From contig JACKBT010000020.1 of the NCBI GenBank assembly GCA_020634415.1, positions 38,378-102,377 of the forward strand: 64,000 nt of DNA, in the 5' to 3' direction. Below, piece by piece: positions 26,351-35,082 of the stretch. The notes under the pieces were generated by a model. The model saw only the letters and a program-made list of their open reading frames with translations. It made no database searches and was not told the origin of the DNA. The first letter of the stretch is position 1. The number at the start of each line of letters is the position of its first letter. The translations under genes and the position numbers were made by a program. The DNA comes from Ardenticatenaceae bacterium (GTDB taxonomy: Bacteria; Chloroflexota; Anaerolineae; Promineifilales; Promineifilaceae).

Positions 26351-26446
26351 ATGGAACAACAGTGGCAAGAAAAGATAGAAGCATGGTGTCGGGAACGGCC
26401 GTTCCCTACTCCCCCAACTCCGACAACTCCAACCACCGCTCCATGA
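26351..26446 (+). pseudogene. Truncated mntA start
   Basis: The TATAAT at 26338-26343 and the codons MEQQWQEKIEAWCRERP are copied, then the frame runs across the AACGGCCGTT junction into unrelated DNA (PTPPTPTTPTTAP) and stops. The promoter may still fire toward the ABC-F gene end, giving antisense RNA. Confidence 0.65.
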
Positions 26447-28313
26447 TATTGTCTAACTCCGCTTCTACCACCTGCAAACGGCCGACCAGCCCCTCTAATC
26501 GCTCATAATCCTCACCAATATTGTTGATCGCCCCTTGCAATTCAGCCTGTTCTTCTTCCAACTGAGCCACCTGCCCATCCAGGGCTTCCAACTCCCGCTT
26601 TTCATTCCAGGAAAGTTTGCGCGGACGGTCAGGGCGGGCTTCGCGGGGTAGTGGGGGGGCAACGGCCGTCTTCTTCACCACCACTTCCGCTTCCTCAGCC
26701 CGTCGTGCTTGATACGCTTCATAAGGGGCAGGATAGCGGGGGGAGAAACGGCCGTCTTCAAACACCGCCAAAAAATCCACCGTCCGATCCAGAAAATAGC
26801 GGTCATGACTCACCACCACCACACAGCCCTTAAAATGATCCAAAAACTCCTCCAACACCGTCAGCGTAGGAATATCCAAATCATTCGTCGGCTCATCTAG
26901 CAGCAGCACATTGGGCTGGCGCACCAACACACTCAGCAAATAAAGCCGCCGCCGTTCACCACCGCTCAACGAGCTAACACGCGACTGCTGCTGCGGGCGC
27001 GTAAACATGAACCACTCCAACATCTGCGCCGCCTCAATACGATGGCCGTCATCCGTCTGCACCAGCGGTGCCAGCTCATTAATAAACTCAATCACCCGCA
27101 AATTTTTAGCCGCCGCCGCCCGCAACCCCCGACTTTGCTGGTCATAATAGCCCAACTGCACCGTCTCGCCCCACTTCACCTCACCCGCATCTGGCTGGGT
27201 AAATCCCGCCAAAATATCCAGCAGCGTGCTTTTGCCCACCCCATTTGGCCCAATAATGCCAATCCGATCCCCCGACACAAGTTCAAAATTCACCTCATGG
27301 AACAGTTGCAAATCGCCATAAGCCTTGCTCAAATTGGCCGCTTCCAGCACCCGCTTGCCCAGCCGCCGACTGGCTAAAGCCATGGCAATATTATTGCTGC
27401 CGCTGTCGTGTTCAAGCTGCTGTAACTCTTCAATGCGCTGTTTACGGGCTTTTTGCTTGGTGCCCCGCGCCGTTGGCGCACGGCGCAGCCACTCCAACTC
27501 CCGCTTCAAAAACTGCTGCCGCTTTTGCTCACCCACGAGCAACTGCTCCTGCCGCTCGGCCTTCAACTCGACATAACGACTGTAATTACCAGGATAACTG
27601 ACCAGTTCCCGCCGGTCCAATTCCACAATCCGGTTGGCAACCCGATCCAAAAAGTAGCGATCATGGGTAACGAGAAGAAGCGAAACGGCCGTTTTGGCCA
27701 CATACTCCTCCAACCAGGCAATCGTATCAGCATCAATATGGTTCGTCGGCTCATCCAAAATCAGCAAATCGGCCGGATCAATCAAGGCGCGGGCCAGGGC
27801 CACCCGCTTGCGCTGTCCGCCGCTCAACGTGCCAATCCGCGCCTCAAAGTCGGTGATGCCCAGGCGCGTTAAAACCGCCTTCACATTAGCCTCAGCCGCC
27901 CAACCACCCGTTGCCTCCATCTCGTTGGTTAGGTTGGCTAATTGCGCTTGGAGAGTGGTGTCAGACGGCCGTTGTCGCAGCCGCTGGCTCACATCCTCAT
28001 ACCGCTGCAAGAGACGCACTTGCGGTGAATCGCTGTCAAACAACTGCTCCAACACCGTAAACGCATCATTCAACTGCGGCTCCTGGCTCAAATATTGAAT
28101 CCGCACCCCTCCCCACACCGTTACAGTGCCGCCAGATGACGCATTATCCGGCTGCTCCAAACCGGCCACAATGCGCAGCAGCGTTGTTTTGCCGCTGCCA
28201 TTCACGCCAATCAGCCCAATCCGGTCGCCTTCGTTGATGAGCAAGGAGATGTTGGTGAATAACGGCCGTTCGCCGTATTGTTTGCTTATGTTTTCCAGAG
28301 TAACAAGGTTCAT
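26406..28313 (-). CDS. ABC-F family ATPase (Uup-like)
   Basis: 635 residues, two ABC domains without membrane spans. Domain 1: IGVNGSGKTTLLRIV, LSGGQRKRVALARALI, LLILDEPTNHID. Linker with RREL...RGTKQKARKQRIEELQQ, the ABC-F arm. Domain 2: GIIGPNGVGKSTLLDIL, LSGGERRRLYLLSVL, NVLLLDEPTNDLD. The C-terminus (LSWNEKRELEALDGQVAQLEEEQAEL...YERLEGLVGRL) is a coiled coil as in Uup. ABC-F proteins act on ribosomes (or, for Uup, also affect transposon excision and DNA). The gene ends four bases from the duplication boundary yet is intact. Confidence 0.9.
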   Translation of the reverse strand: MNLVTLENISKQYGERPLFTNISLLINEGDRIGLIGVNGSGKTTLLRIVAGLEQPDNASSGGTVTVWGGVRIQYLSQEPQLNDAFTVLEQLFDSDSPQVRLLQRYEDVSQRLRQRPSDTTLQAQLANLTNEMEATGGWAAEANVKAVLTRLGITDFEARIGTLSGGQRKRVALARALIDPADLLILDEPTNHIDADTIAWLEEYVAKTAVSLLLVTHDRYFLDRVANRIVELDRRELVSYPGNYSRYVELKAERQEQLLVGEQKRQQFLKRELEWLRRAPTARGTKQKARKQRIEELQQLEHDSGSNNIAMALASRRLGKRVLEAANLSKAYGDLQLFHEVNFELVSGDRIGIIGPNGVGKSTLLDILAGFTQPDAGEVKWGETVQLGYYDQQSRGLRAAAAKNLRVIEFINELAPLVQTDDGHRIEAAQMLEWFMFTRPQQQSRVSSLSGGERRRLYLLSVLVRQPNVLLLDEPTNDLDIPTLTVLEEFLDHFKGCVVVVSHDRYFLDRTVDFLAVFEDGRFSPRYPAPYEAYQARRAEEAEVVVKKTAVAPPLPREARPDRPRKLSWNEKRELEALDGQVAQLEEEQAELQGAINNIGEDYERLEGLVGRLQVVEAELDNIMERWLELSELGE

Positions 28314-28424
28314 AAAGTGTAAAGTAGTTTACAGTGATGCTGTATTAAAGGTGTCTGGTGATCCAGGTAGAGACAGGCTAATATTCTGTTTATCCTCTTA
28401 TTTCCTCTTTTTCTCCTCTTCCCG

Positions 28425-28454
28425 CAAAAGGCCTTGCTCACGCAAGGTCTTTTG
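28425..28454 (-). terminator. Intrinsic terminator of the M50 protease gene
   Basis: CAAAAGGCCTTGC and GCAAGGTCTTTTG pair around TCAC with one wobble and give a T-run on the minus strand. It lies just past the stop of the M50 gene and upstream of the ABC-F start. The rest of this gap (28314-28424) shows only a pyrimidine-rich stretch. Confidence 0.75.
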
Positions 28455-28458
28455 GTTT

Positions 28459-29628
28459 CTAGGGAAGTTGGGCGCGTTGCAGAATATCCCGACACCAATC
28501 AGATTCTGCCAAAACCATCCCCGTAGGCACTTCCTGCTGTAAAGTTGCCAGCCCCGAAGCTGCCAACGCCTGGGCCGCCTCATACTTGCCTTCGGCCAAC
28601 AGAATAGCCGCTTCGGCCCGTTGTTGTAACGGCCGTATACCACGTCGCTGCCGCACCTGCTCAAACCAGTGACGAGCATCATCCACATTGCGCCGGTGAT
28701 GGGCCAAAAAATAAGCCTTCTCCAACGTCAAACTGATCCGCGCTCCCGACATCCAGGCCGCCCAATTCTCCAGAGCCTCATCCAAAAGCCGCCAGGCCAT
28801 ATCCAAACGGCCGCTGTCTAATGCCCACTGGTAGCCCAAAATCCGCGCCGACAGATCATCATGCGTGCCATCGGCCAGCGTCATCGCTTTATAAACCAGA
28901 GCCGCGTCCCAGTCACGCGGGCGCAGCCCCAGCGCATCTACGCCGTTGAGCATAACCAGCGTACACCAACGTTCGGCCATCTTGTCACCTTGCAGCAAGC
29001 TGGCAATGCGCCCGCCATCGGCCGGCAGCCCCGTGTGATAAAGGCCAGGCTTCATGGAGGAAAAAAAGAAGATAAGAGAAGCAACGGCCGCAGCCGCCGC
29101 CACCTCCACCACCCAGCCCATCTCACGCAAAAAGGCAAAATCCCGCCGATAATGAAAGAAAACAAAAGCACTCACCCCTGCCAGCACCACACTAGCCAGC
29201 GGGCCACCCGCCGCAAAAGCCAGCATCCGCCACCGCAGTCGGTCATCATTTTCCGGCAAACAGGCCGTTAGCCCACTAAACAGTGAATTACTCCACTGCC
29301 ACTGCACCCGCAGCCCATCGCGTTTACGCTGGATTTTGAGAGGGCCAATCACCAACAGGTGAAAGCGAAAACCTACCCACTTCCCCGCCAGCAAATGACC
29401 CAATTCATGCACAGCCCCCGAGGCAAACAAAACCGCCACCGCCGTTACCAGCAGCAGCCAAGCACTTTCAAAAACGCTCACACCACCTGCTAACTGCCCC
29501 AGCAACCGAAACTCATCTAGATTCATCACCAATGCAATCAGCAGCAGATAAATGCTCAAATTTAACAGCCAATTCCAAAAGGTGATGATGGGGGGAATAG
29601 CGCGGCGGGCGGGTTTACGCAGGAACAT
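28459..29628 (-). CDS. M50-type membrane metalloprotease
   Basis: 389 residues. A hydrophobic N-terminus (WLLNLSIYLLLIALVM) precedes ASGAVHELGHLLAGKWVGFRFHLLVIGPL, with the zinc motif HELGH of site-2-protease relatives. A second site GLPADGGRIASLLQGD corresponds to the DG motif. Several membrane spans follow (AGGPLASVVLAGVSAFVFF, VAAAAAVASLIFFFS). The last 160 residues are soluble with TPR-like helices (WRLLDEALENWAAWMSGARISL). Such enzymes cut membrane-bound regulators, but the substrate is not evident and no anti-sigma factor is adjacent. Confidence 0.75.
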   Translation of the reverse strand: MFLRKPARRAIPPIITFWNWLLNLSIYLLLIALVMNLDEFRLLGQLAGGVSVFESAWLLLVTAVAVLFASGAVHELGHLLAGKWVGFRFHLLVIGPLKIQRKRDGLRVQWQWSNSLFSGLTACLPENDDRLRWRMLAFAAGGPLASVVLAGVSAFVFFHYRRDFAFLREMGWVVEVAAAAAVASLIFFFSSMKPGLYHTGLPADGGRIASLLQGDKMAERWCTLVMLNGVDALGLRPRDWDAALVYKAMTLADGTHDDLSARILGYQWALDSGRLDMAWRLLDEALENWAAWMSGARISLTLEKAYFLAHHRRNVDDARHWFEQVRQRRGIRPLQQRAEAAILLAEGKYEAAQALAASGLATLQQEVPTGMVLAESDWCRDILQRAQLP

Positions 29629-29636
29629 AAAACAGG

Positions 29637-29675
29637 CAGGGCGGGGAGAGGGGGTGAACCAATCTCCCCACCCTG
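29637..29675 (-). terminator. Terminator hairpin of the malate dehydrogenase gene
   Basis: CAGGGCGGGGAGA and TCTCCCCACCCTG pair with one mismatch around a 13-base loop, eight bases after the mdh stop and partly before the M50 start. Confidence 0.65.
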
Positions 29676-29682
29676 TAGAAGA

Positions 29683-30663
29683 TTACAACAAGTCAGCGAC
29701 GACAGCTTTTTCTTCGCGCAGTTCAGCCAAAGTAGCGGCAATCTTCTCTTGAGCAAAATCGCTCAGGGAAAGACCTTGCACAATGGTATAGCCGCCTTCC
29801 CCATCGCTAACGAGAGGGAAGGAGAAGATAAGTCCTTCATCAATGCCATAGCTGCCATCAGAAGCAACGGCCGCTGAGAACCAGTTGCCTTCTGCTGTTT
29901 TATGGGCAAAACTTTTGACATGATCTAGCGCGGCATTGGCCGCCGACATGGCCGAAGACAGGCCGCGTGCGGCAATAATCGCCGCGCCACGCTTCTGCAC
30001 TGTGGCAATGAATTCCCCGCGCAGCCACTCATGATCCGTGATAACGTCCATAGCCGGCTGGCCATTGATTTTGGCGTTTTCGGCATCGGGATATTGGGTG
30101 GCGCTGTGGTTGCCCCAAATGGTGACATTGCTGACATCATTGACCGTTACGCCCGCCTTTTGCGCCAATTGAGCATAAGCGCGGTTTTGGTCGAGACGGG
30201 TGAGCGCACTAAAGCGTTCGTTGGGGATGGCTTTGGCGTTGTTCATGGCGATGAGGCAGTTGGTGTTAGCGGGGTTGCCAACCACAGCCACCCGCACATC
30301 GCTGGCGGCACGTTCCAGGGCTTTGCCCTGCCCCACAAAGATGGGGCCATTTTCGCGGATGAGATCGCCGCGCTCCATGCCTTTGCTGCGCGGCTTGGAG
30401 CCGATGAGCAAGGCCCAGTTCACGCCATCAAAAGCCACGTTGGCATCGTCGGTGACGACGATATTGTTGAGGTTAGGGAAGGCACAGTCGTCGAGTTCCA
30501 TGACCACGCCTTTTAAGGCGGGTAACACGGGGGTGATTTCTAGCAGGTGCAGGTCTACTTTTACATCGTGACCGAACACTTCGCCAGAGGCCAGGCGGGG
30601 CAAGATGGCATAGCCGATCTGTCCTGCGGCGCCGGTTACAGCAACTTTTACTACTTTGGACAT
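29683..30663 (-). CDS. mdh: Malate dehydrogenase
   Basis: 326 residues, the length of NAD-dependent malate dehydrogenases of the cytosolic/bacterial mdh type. NAD-binding [21 protein letters not shown] at the start; substrate Arg in [34 protein letters not shown]; catalytic His in [27 protein letters not shown]. It interconverts malate and oxaloacetate in the TCA cycle. AGGAG precedes the ATG. The leader holds a perfect palindrome GTCATTACGTAATGAC 18 bases upstream. It has no exact ACGGCCGT copy, as is typical here of conserved genes. Confidence 0.95.
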   Translation of the reverse strand: MSKVVKVAVTGAAGQIGYAILPRLASGEVFGHDVKVDLHLLEITPVLPALKGVVMELDDCAFPNLNNIVVTDDANVAFDGVNWALLIGSKPRSKGMERGDLIRENGPIFVGQGKALERAASDVRVAVVGNPANTNCLIAMNNAKAIPNERFSALTRLDQNRAYAQLAQKAGVTVNDVSNVTIWGNHSATQYPDAENAKINGQPAMDVITDHEWLRGEFIATVQKRGAAIIAARGLSSAMSAANAALDHVKSFAHKTAEGNWFSAAVASDGSYGIDEGLIFSFPLVSDGEGGYTIVQGLSLSDFAQEKIAATLAELREEKAVVADLL

Positions 30664-30680
30664 GATTTTCTCCTGTATGA

Positions 30681-30696
30681 GTCATTACGTAATGAC
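30681..30696. promoter_or_regulatory. Perfect 16-bp palindrome GTCATTACGTAATGAC in the mdh leader
   Basis: It lies 17-33 bases upstream of the mdh start and is followed by a degenerate repeat (GTAATAACGTAATT). It could be an operator, but the same words form the palindrome at 60689-60710 in the pot cluster, so it may be one of the spreading repeat families. Confidence 0.45.
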
Positions 30697-30753
30697 GTAA
30701 TAACGTAATTGTGATTAGTATTTGAAATACTTTGGATTTCAGTAACTACTAAC

Positions 30754-30806
30754 CCTCCGGGAGGTTTCCATCAAGAAGTTTGCTCCTGGCATAAACCTCC
30801 CGGAGG
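30754..30806. repeat. CCTCCGGGAGG-type hairpin (family D), copy 1
   Basis: CCTCCGGGAGGTTT (30754-30767) and its complement (30793-30806) flank a 25-base loop; each arm is itself nearly palindromic. It lies between the VOC gene stop and the mdh start. Copy 2 is at 35002-35054. Confidence 0.7.
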
Positions 30807-30878
30807 ATCACACCAGAGAGGCTTAGTAGATACGGATTTCAATGATTAATTATCGTCAAACGGCCGTTTCCTGCAATA

Positions 30879-31271
30879 TCAGGCCAGATAATGAGCAATC
30901 TCTACCAGGTTATTATCCGGGTCGCGGATATAGACAGAGCGAATCGGGCCAGCAGCCCCCGTGCGTGGGCCGGGACCTTCTTCAACAGCCACCCCGCAGC
31001 TTTGCAGATGCTCCACTATCTGCTGCATGGGCAAATCGGTGATGAGGCAGAAATCGGCCGAACCGGGGGTGGGATTGAGGGCATTGGGCATAAACTCGCG
31101 TCCTGCCTGGTGCAGGTTGATCTTTTGGCGGTTGTGGCGGCCAAAGTGGAGGGCGATACGGCCGTTTTCCCTCACCACCTTCTCCATACCCAACACCCGC
31201 ACATAAAAATCACACGTCGCCTCCAGATCGCGCACCGTCAAAACAAAGTGGTCAAGTCTGTCGAGTTTCAT
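30879..31271 (-). CDS. VOC-family (glyoxalase/fosfomycin-resistance-like) protein
   Basis: 130 residues, one VOC domain pair. LDRLDHFVLTVRDLEATCDFYVRVLGMEKV gives the first metal ligand His; NLHQAG the second; SVYIRDPDNNLVEIAHY the Glu of the C-terminal motif. These metal enzymes act on glutathione or thiol adducts, dioxygenase substrates and others; the substrate cannot be assigned. It is alone on its strand, next to an IS630 remnant. Confidence 0.85.
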   Translation of the reverse strand: MKLDRLDHFVLTVRDLEATCDFYVRVLGMEKVVRENGRIALHFGRHNRQKINLHQAGREFMPNALNPTPGSADFCLITDLPMQQIVEHLQSCGVAVEEGPGPRTGAAGPIRSVYIRDPDNNLVEIAHYLA

Positions 31272-31304
31272 AGGTTCATGGGAAGGTAATTAGGTAATTG
31301 AGTA

Positions 31305-32550
31305 ATGCTTAGTTAAGAAAAATTTTACACTATCAAAGAAGAGCGTACAATTACGCTCATGAGTAAACATAGAAAAATAACCTTAACAACCGAAGAAAGA
31401 ACAAGTTTAACCAGCATCATCAGAAGTGGGCAAACGGCGGCTCGTACCCAAACACGAGCACGCATCCTCTTGCTAACAGATTACAGTCAAGGGGAGCATT
31501 GGACAAATGACAGGATAGCTGAGGCCATGCAGGTGAGTAAGAAAACAGTGGCTAATATTAGGAAACGCTACTTGGATGAAGGGATGGAAGCCACCTTATA
31601 TGACAAACCTCGGTCAGGGTCTCCCCCAAAACTAACAGGGGAGGTAGAAGCGCAATTAACGCTTTTGGCCTGTAGCGACCCACCAGAGGGAGTGAGTAAG
31701 TGGACAATGAGATTGTTAGCCGAGCAGCTGGTAGAACTAGAAGTCATAGAGAGCATTAGCCACGTAGCCGTCTGGGAACGGTTAAAAAAAACGACCTCAA
31801 GCCATGGCGAGTGAAAAGCTGGTGTATCGGTAAACCCTCAGCCCAGTACGTGGCTAAGATGGAAGATGTTTTGGAAGTGTATCAACGACCTTTTGACCCC
31901 AAGCGACCCTAAGTTTGCCTGGATGAACAAAGTGTGACCTTGCATGAAACGCCTCGGGGCCATTTACCGATGACCCCTGGTGAGGTAGTTCGTCAGGATT
32001 ATCAGTACACACGTAACGGGACTGTCAACCTTTTATCAAGGTACAACCTTTGACAGGCTGGCGCAGGGTTCATGTCACCAACCGACGCACAAGTCTGGAT
32101 ATGGCTCAAGAGCTACGCCTTTTGGTGGATGAGGACTTTCCTGAGGCGGAGAAGATTGTCCTTATCACCGACAATCTCAATACTCACTCCCCTGCCTGCC
32201 TTTATGCAGCCTTCCCCCCCCTCAAGAAGCCAGACGCATTGCGGCCAAGTTAGAATGGCATTACACGCCTGAACACGGCTCTTGGCTTAATGTGGCCGAA
32301 TGTGAACTTTCCGTTCTCACCCGTCAATGTCTTAATCGTCGCTTGCCGAACAAGGAGACTGTCGCTCAGGAAGTTGCCGCTTGGCAGCTTCGGCGCAATT
32401 CCCTACAGGCTAAGATTCATTGGCAATTCACGGCTGAGGATGCTCGTATCAAACTGAGAAAACTTTATCCGGTTGTTAAAGAACAATGAACGACGATTTT
32501 GGCTATTTTGTAGCCCTACATATTGTGTAAAAATTAACTTAACTAAGCAG
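31305..32550 (+). mobile_element. IS630-type element with TA flanks, decayed
   Basis: Terminal inverted repeats of 26 bases (22 matching) begin at 31305 and end at 32550, with the shared core GCTTAGTTAAG and an outer ACAC. Both ends are flanked by TA (31303-31304 and 32551-32552), the target duplication expected of IS630. The element is 1246 bp. It interrupts an AATTACCC-family tract whose two halves would otherwise form a hairpin. It contains no ACGGCCGT. Confidence 0.85.
31359..32487 (+). pseudogene. IS630 transposase, frameshifted
   Basis: The first frame (31359-31814) holds the helix-turn-helix part: ILLLTDYSQGEHWTNDRIAEAMQVSKKTVANIRKRYLDEG. The frame then changes within a run of A near 31786, where the sequence continues as NDLKPWRVKSWCIGKPS...VCLDEQS. 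A stop and a further shift follow around 31910 and 32040. The DDE part continues with TGWRRVHVTNRRTSLDMAQELRLL, KIVLITDNLNTHSPACLY, and, in another frame, WHYTPEHGSWLNVAECELS. With at least three disruptions it cannot make transposase. Confidence 0.85.
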
Positions 32551-32570
32551 TAATTGGGTAATTGGCCCAA

Positions 32571-33401
32571 TTATTCAATTACTCCATTACTTCTTCTTTG
32601 CCGCACAACTTCATACAACAACAAGGCTGTGGCTGTTGCCAAATTCAGGCTGTCGGCGGTGCCGTGCATGGGGATGCGCACCTGGGCGGCGGCGGCATCC
32701 AGCCATTGTGGGCTGAGGCCGAAGGCTTCGCTGCCTGTTACCAGGGCGACAGGGGTTTGCAGGTTAACGGCCGTATACAACCGTTCCGCCTCTGGTGTTG
32801 CCACCACAATCTGAATGCCACGTGTCCGTAACCAATCAATCGTCTCACTCGTCTTGGCAGCGGCGACGGGTACGGCAAACAGCGTGCCCAAACTGGCGCG
32901 GATGACATTGGGGTTGTGCAAATCGGTGCTGGCCGTGCCATCGCTGCACACAATCACGCCATCTACACCAGCAGCATCGGCCGTGCGCAAAATCGCCCCC
33001 AAATTGCCCGGCTTTTCCACGTTTTCGATGATGGCGAAAAAGGGATTGGCACTCAGGGGCAGGTTGTGGAGGGACTGCTGCAAATAGGGGATGACCAGCA
33101 GTAGGCCGCCGCTGTCGCCGCGATAGGCGATTTTGGCAAAGATTTCGGGGGTGATTTCAAAGAGCTGTGTTTGGCCGCTGGCGGCTAACTGCTGTAGGCG
33201 GGTAACGGCGGCAGCGGTTTCGTCGTTGAGCAGGTCGGGGCAGAGGTAGGCTTCGGGGGGGATAAGGCCGTGCTGTAGGGCGCGGCTGACTTCGCGGCTG
33301 CCCTCCACAACGGTTTGCTGGCAGGCATCACGCTGTCGTCGGTTGTTGAGTTTGACGATCTGTTTGATACGGCCGTTTTGCAAACTGGTGATACGGAGCA
33401 T
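32571..33401 (-). CDS. SpoU/TrmH-family RNA 2'-O-methyltransferase
   Basis: 276 residues from the ATG at 33401; the frame is open further but that part is the hairpin repeat. N-terminal substrate-binding domain (NNRRQRDACQQTVVEGSREVSRAL), then the SPOUT core: motif 1 FFAIIENVEKPGNLGAILRTADAAGVDGVIV, motif 2 VALVTGSEAFGLSPQWLDAA, motif 3 RIPMHGTADSLNLATATALLLYEV. It methylates a ribose in tRNA or 23S rRNA; the exact target is not readable. Confidence 0.9.
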   Translation of the reverse strand: MLRITSLQNGRIKQIVKLNNRRQRDACQQTVVEGSREVSRALQHGLIPPEAYLCPDLLNDETAAAVTRLQQLAASGQTQLFEITPEIFAKIAYRGDSGGLLLVIPYLQQSLHNLPLSANPFFAIIENVEKPGNLGAILRTADAAGVDGVIVCSDGTASTDLHNPNVIRASLGTLFAVPVAAAKTSETIDWLRTRGIQIVVATPEAERLYTAVNLQTPVALVTGSEAFGLSPQWLDAAAAQVRIPMHGTADSLNLATATALLLYEVVRQRRSNGVIE

Positions 33402-33411
33402 GGGGCAAGGG

Positions 33412-33451
33412 GCAGGTGGCAGGTGGCAAGTTTCTGCCACCTGCCACCTGC
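33412..33451. repeat. 17-bp perfect hairpin of GCAGGTGGC words
   Basis: GCAGGTGGCAGGTGGCA pairs exactly with 33435-33451 around AGTTTC. It lies between the carbonic anhydrase stop (33461) and the RNA methyltransferase start (33401), on a unit read right to left. Confidence 0.7.
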
Positions 33452-33460
33452 TACACTCAG

Positions 33461-33970
33461 TCAATAAATCCCGTTTCGATACGCCTCTTTGTGATGCACA
33501 TAATTATCTACACCCCGTTGGGCCAACTGCTTTTTGGTCTCATCCAAAGGCCCAATGTTTTTGGCCGGTACGCCCACGACCATTGTTTCGGGGGGTACCA
33601 CCATGCCGGGTGGAACCAATGCGCCCGCGGCCACAATCGCGCCGCGCCCGATTACGGCACCATCCAGCACAATGGCCCCCATGCCGATGAGAACGCCATC
33701 TTCTACGGTGCAGCCATGCACAATGGCCTGATGGCCGATGGTGACATTGGCCCCCACGCGGCAGGGAAAGCCTTGAGAAATGTGCAGCAGTGCGCCATCC
33801 TGGATGTTGGTGTTATCGCCAACGGTCACTGGCTCGTCTTCGGCGCGGATGACGGCCCCAAACCAGACGCTGACATGCTCACCCAGGGTGACATGGCCGC
33901 GCACTCGCGCTGTGTCTGCAATCCAGGCTGTTGGGGGAATAATTGGCCGAATCTTCTCTCCACTCTCCAC
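33461..33970 (-). CDS. Gamma-class carbonic anhydrase-like hexapeptide protein
   Basis: 169 residues of left-handed beta-helix repeats: VSVWFGAVIRAEDEPVTVGDNTNIQDGALLHISQG, RVGANVTIGHQAIVHGCTVEDG, LIGMGAIVLDGAVIGRGAIVAAGALVPPGMVVPPE. The three zinc His are present (HISQG, IGHQAIVH). It matches the YrdA/Cam-like family; carbonic anhydrase activity is not assured for every member. The start chosen is GTG within a CTCTCCAC direct-repeat tract; the region upstream is too short for an alternative. CtaG follows on the same strand upstream. Confidence 0.85.
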   Translation of the reverse strand: MESGEKIRPIIPPTAWIADTARVRGHVTLGEHVSVWFGAVIRAEDEPVTVGDNTNIQDGALLHISQGFPCRVGANVTIGHQAIVHGCTVEDGVLIGMGAIVLDGAVIGRGAIVAAGALVPPGMVVPPETMVVGVPAKNIGPLDETKKQLAQRGVDNYVHHKEAYRNGIY

Positions 33971-33983
33971 TCTCCACTCTCCT

Positions 33984-34835
33984 CTATTTATTGGTAGGTT
34001 GTAAGCCAGGGGCTAACATGGCCTCTTCGGTGTCCCAAATGGCATTAGGCAGGGCTGGTTTATCGTCTTCGCTGGCTAACCATTGGCGCATAAGGTAAAC
34101 GGCCGTCCATGAATAAACAATGCCGCCTAACACCCAAATCATCACTCCGCCCAAACTCTCACCATCAAACACGAAGCCGGTGTTGAGGGGCTGCGGGTAG
34201 AGGTAGATGGTTTCCGGCACGAAGAGCAAAATCAGCCCCACAATTTTGATGGGCATGGTGGCGGCGACGGTGAAGGCGACGCGGGCCATGAGGGAAAGCT
34301 GGTTGTGTAAATGGGGCGCGGCTCCCGTGACGTGCCACCAGTAGAGCAGTGCGGGGGCGAGCAGCATGGGGATTTCGAGGCCGCGCAGCCAGGGGTGGGC
34401 CAGGGTGGCGGCGTGCAGGGTGGGATCATACCACAGCCAAAAGCTGCAAATAAGCATGAGCCAGACGGTGCCGGGGGCGGTGAGGAAGCACAGGGGGGCA
34501 GACGGCCGTTTGCCACACAGCCATTGTCTTACCCGCTCTGGGCACCCGGCCAGCAGCAGCGGGCAGGGGTCGGCGGCCATGAACAGGGCCGGAACCCAGG
34601 CGATGAGCAGCAGGTGTTGGGCGGTGCGGGCAAAGAAGTATTGGGAAGCTAACTGGTGCAGGGGGGTGGCCAGGATGATGAGCAGCAGGCCGAGGCTGGC
34701 GTAGAAGAGGGTGAGGGCGCGATACGGCCGTTGGGGTTTTTGCTGCTGCCAACCACGATAGTAAAGGAGGGCCAGGGGAAGGAGAACGGCCGTTACCCCG
34801 CCCCGCCAAAGCCATATGCCCACAAGTGATGCCAT
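33984..34835 (-). CDS. ctaG: Cytochrome c oxidase assembly factor CtaG-like membrane protein
   Basis: 283 residues with seven likely membrane spans. It matches the caa3-type CtaG family: LFYASLGLLLIILATPLHQLASQYFFARTAQHLLLIAWVPALFMAADPCPLLLAG, LMLICSFWLWYDPTLHAATLAHPWLRGLEIPMLLAPALLYWW. These proteins help insert copper into haem-copper oxidase. No oxidase genes are nearby. It implies aerobic respiration in this organism. It sits 13 bases upstream of the carbonic anhydrase start. Confidence 0.85.
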   Translation of the reverse strand: MASLVGIWLWRGGVTAVLLPLALLYYRGWQQQKPQRPYRALTLFYASLGLLLIILATPLHQLASQYFFARTAQHLLLIAWVPALFMAADPCPLLLAGCPERVRQWLCGKRPSAPLCFLTAPGTVWLMLICSFWLWYDPTLHAATLAHPWLRGLEIPMLLAPALLYWWHVTGAAPHLHNQLSLMARVAFTVAATMPIKIVGLILLFVPETIYLYPQPLNTGFVFDGESLGGVMIWVLGGIVYSWTAVYLMRQWLASEDDKPALPNAIWDTEEAMLAPGLQPTNK

Positions 34836-35001
34836 GTGATGGATTGTACCAGTGGACAGAGTGAAAGGGTAATGGCCTTAGAAAGGGTTCAGGTAGGGAA
34901 GTGGGCAACGTTAGGACTTGTTAGAATAGCTGGTAAAATCCCCAAGATCACTTGAGGCAATCTTATCAATCAGGGTAACTACTCAGCCTCTCTGGGATGA
35001 T

Positions 35002-35054
35002 CCTCCGGGAGGTTTATCTCAGACGTAAAGGTCTCAACCGAAACCTCCCGGAGG
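35002..35054. repeat. CCTCCGGGAGG-type hairpin (family D), copy 2
   Basis: The same 14-base arms as at 30754-30806 flank a different 25-base loop. Here it is in the leader of the ClC gene, 28 bases before the start. The remainder of the 34836-35001 gap shows no gene. Confidence 0.7.
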
Positions 35055-35082
35055 GTCAGTAGTTATCAATCAGGAAAGAATT

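Larger units (their letters stand above)
25462..26402 (+). repeat. 0.94 kb segmental duplication of 23509-24450
   Basis: It contains the 3' part of the GT4 gene, the family-A tract, the MITE-like element, the mntA promoter and the first codons of mntA. Both ends coincide with AACGGCCGT(T): 23509-23517 = 25462-25470 on the left and 24441-24450 = 26393-26402 on the right. Outside these motifs the two loci share nothing. Scattered substitutions (a few percent by eye) show it is an old biological copy, not an assembly double. Confidence 0.9.

Noticed and set aside
25462..26402. Duplication as an assembly artefact
   Set aside because: The two copies differ at many positions and have different stop codons, so they are diverged DNA, not the same reads placed twice.
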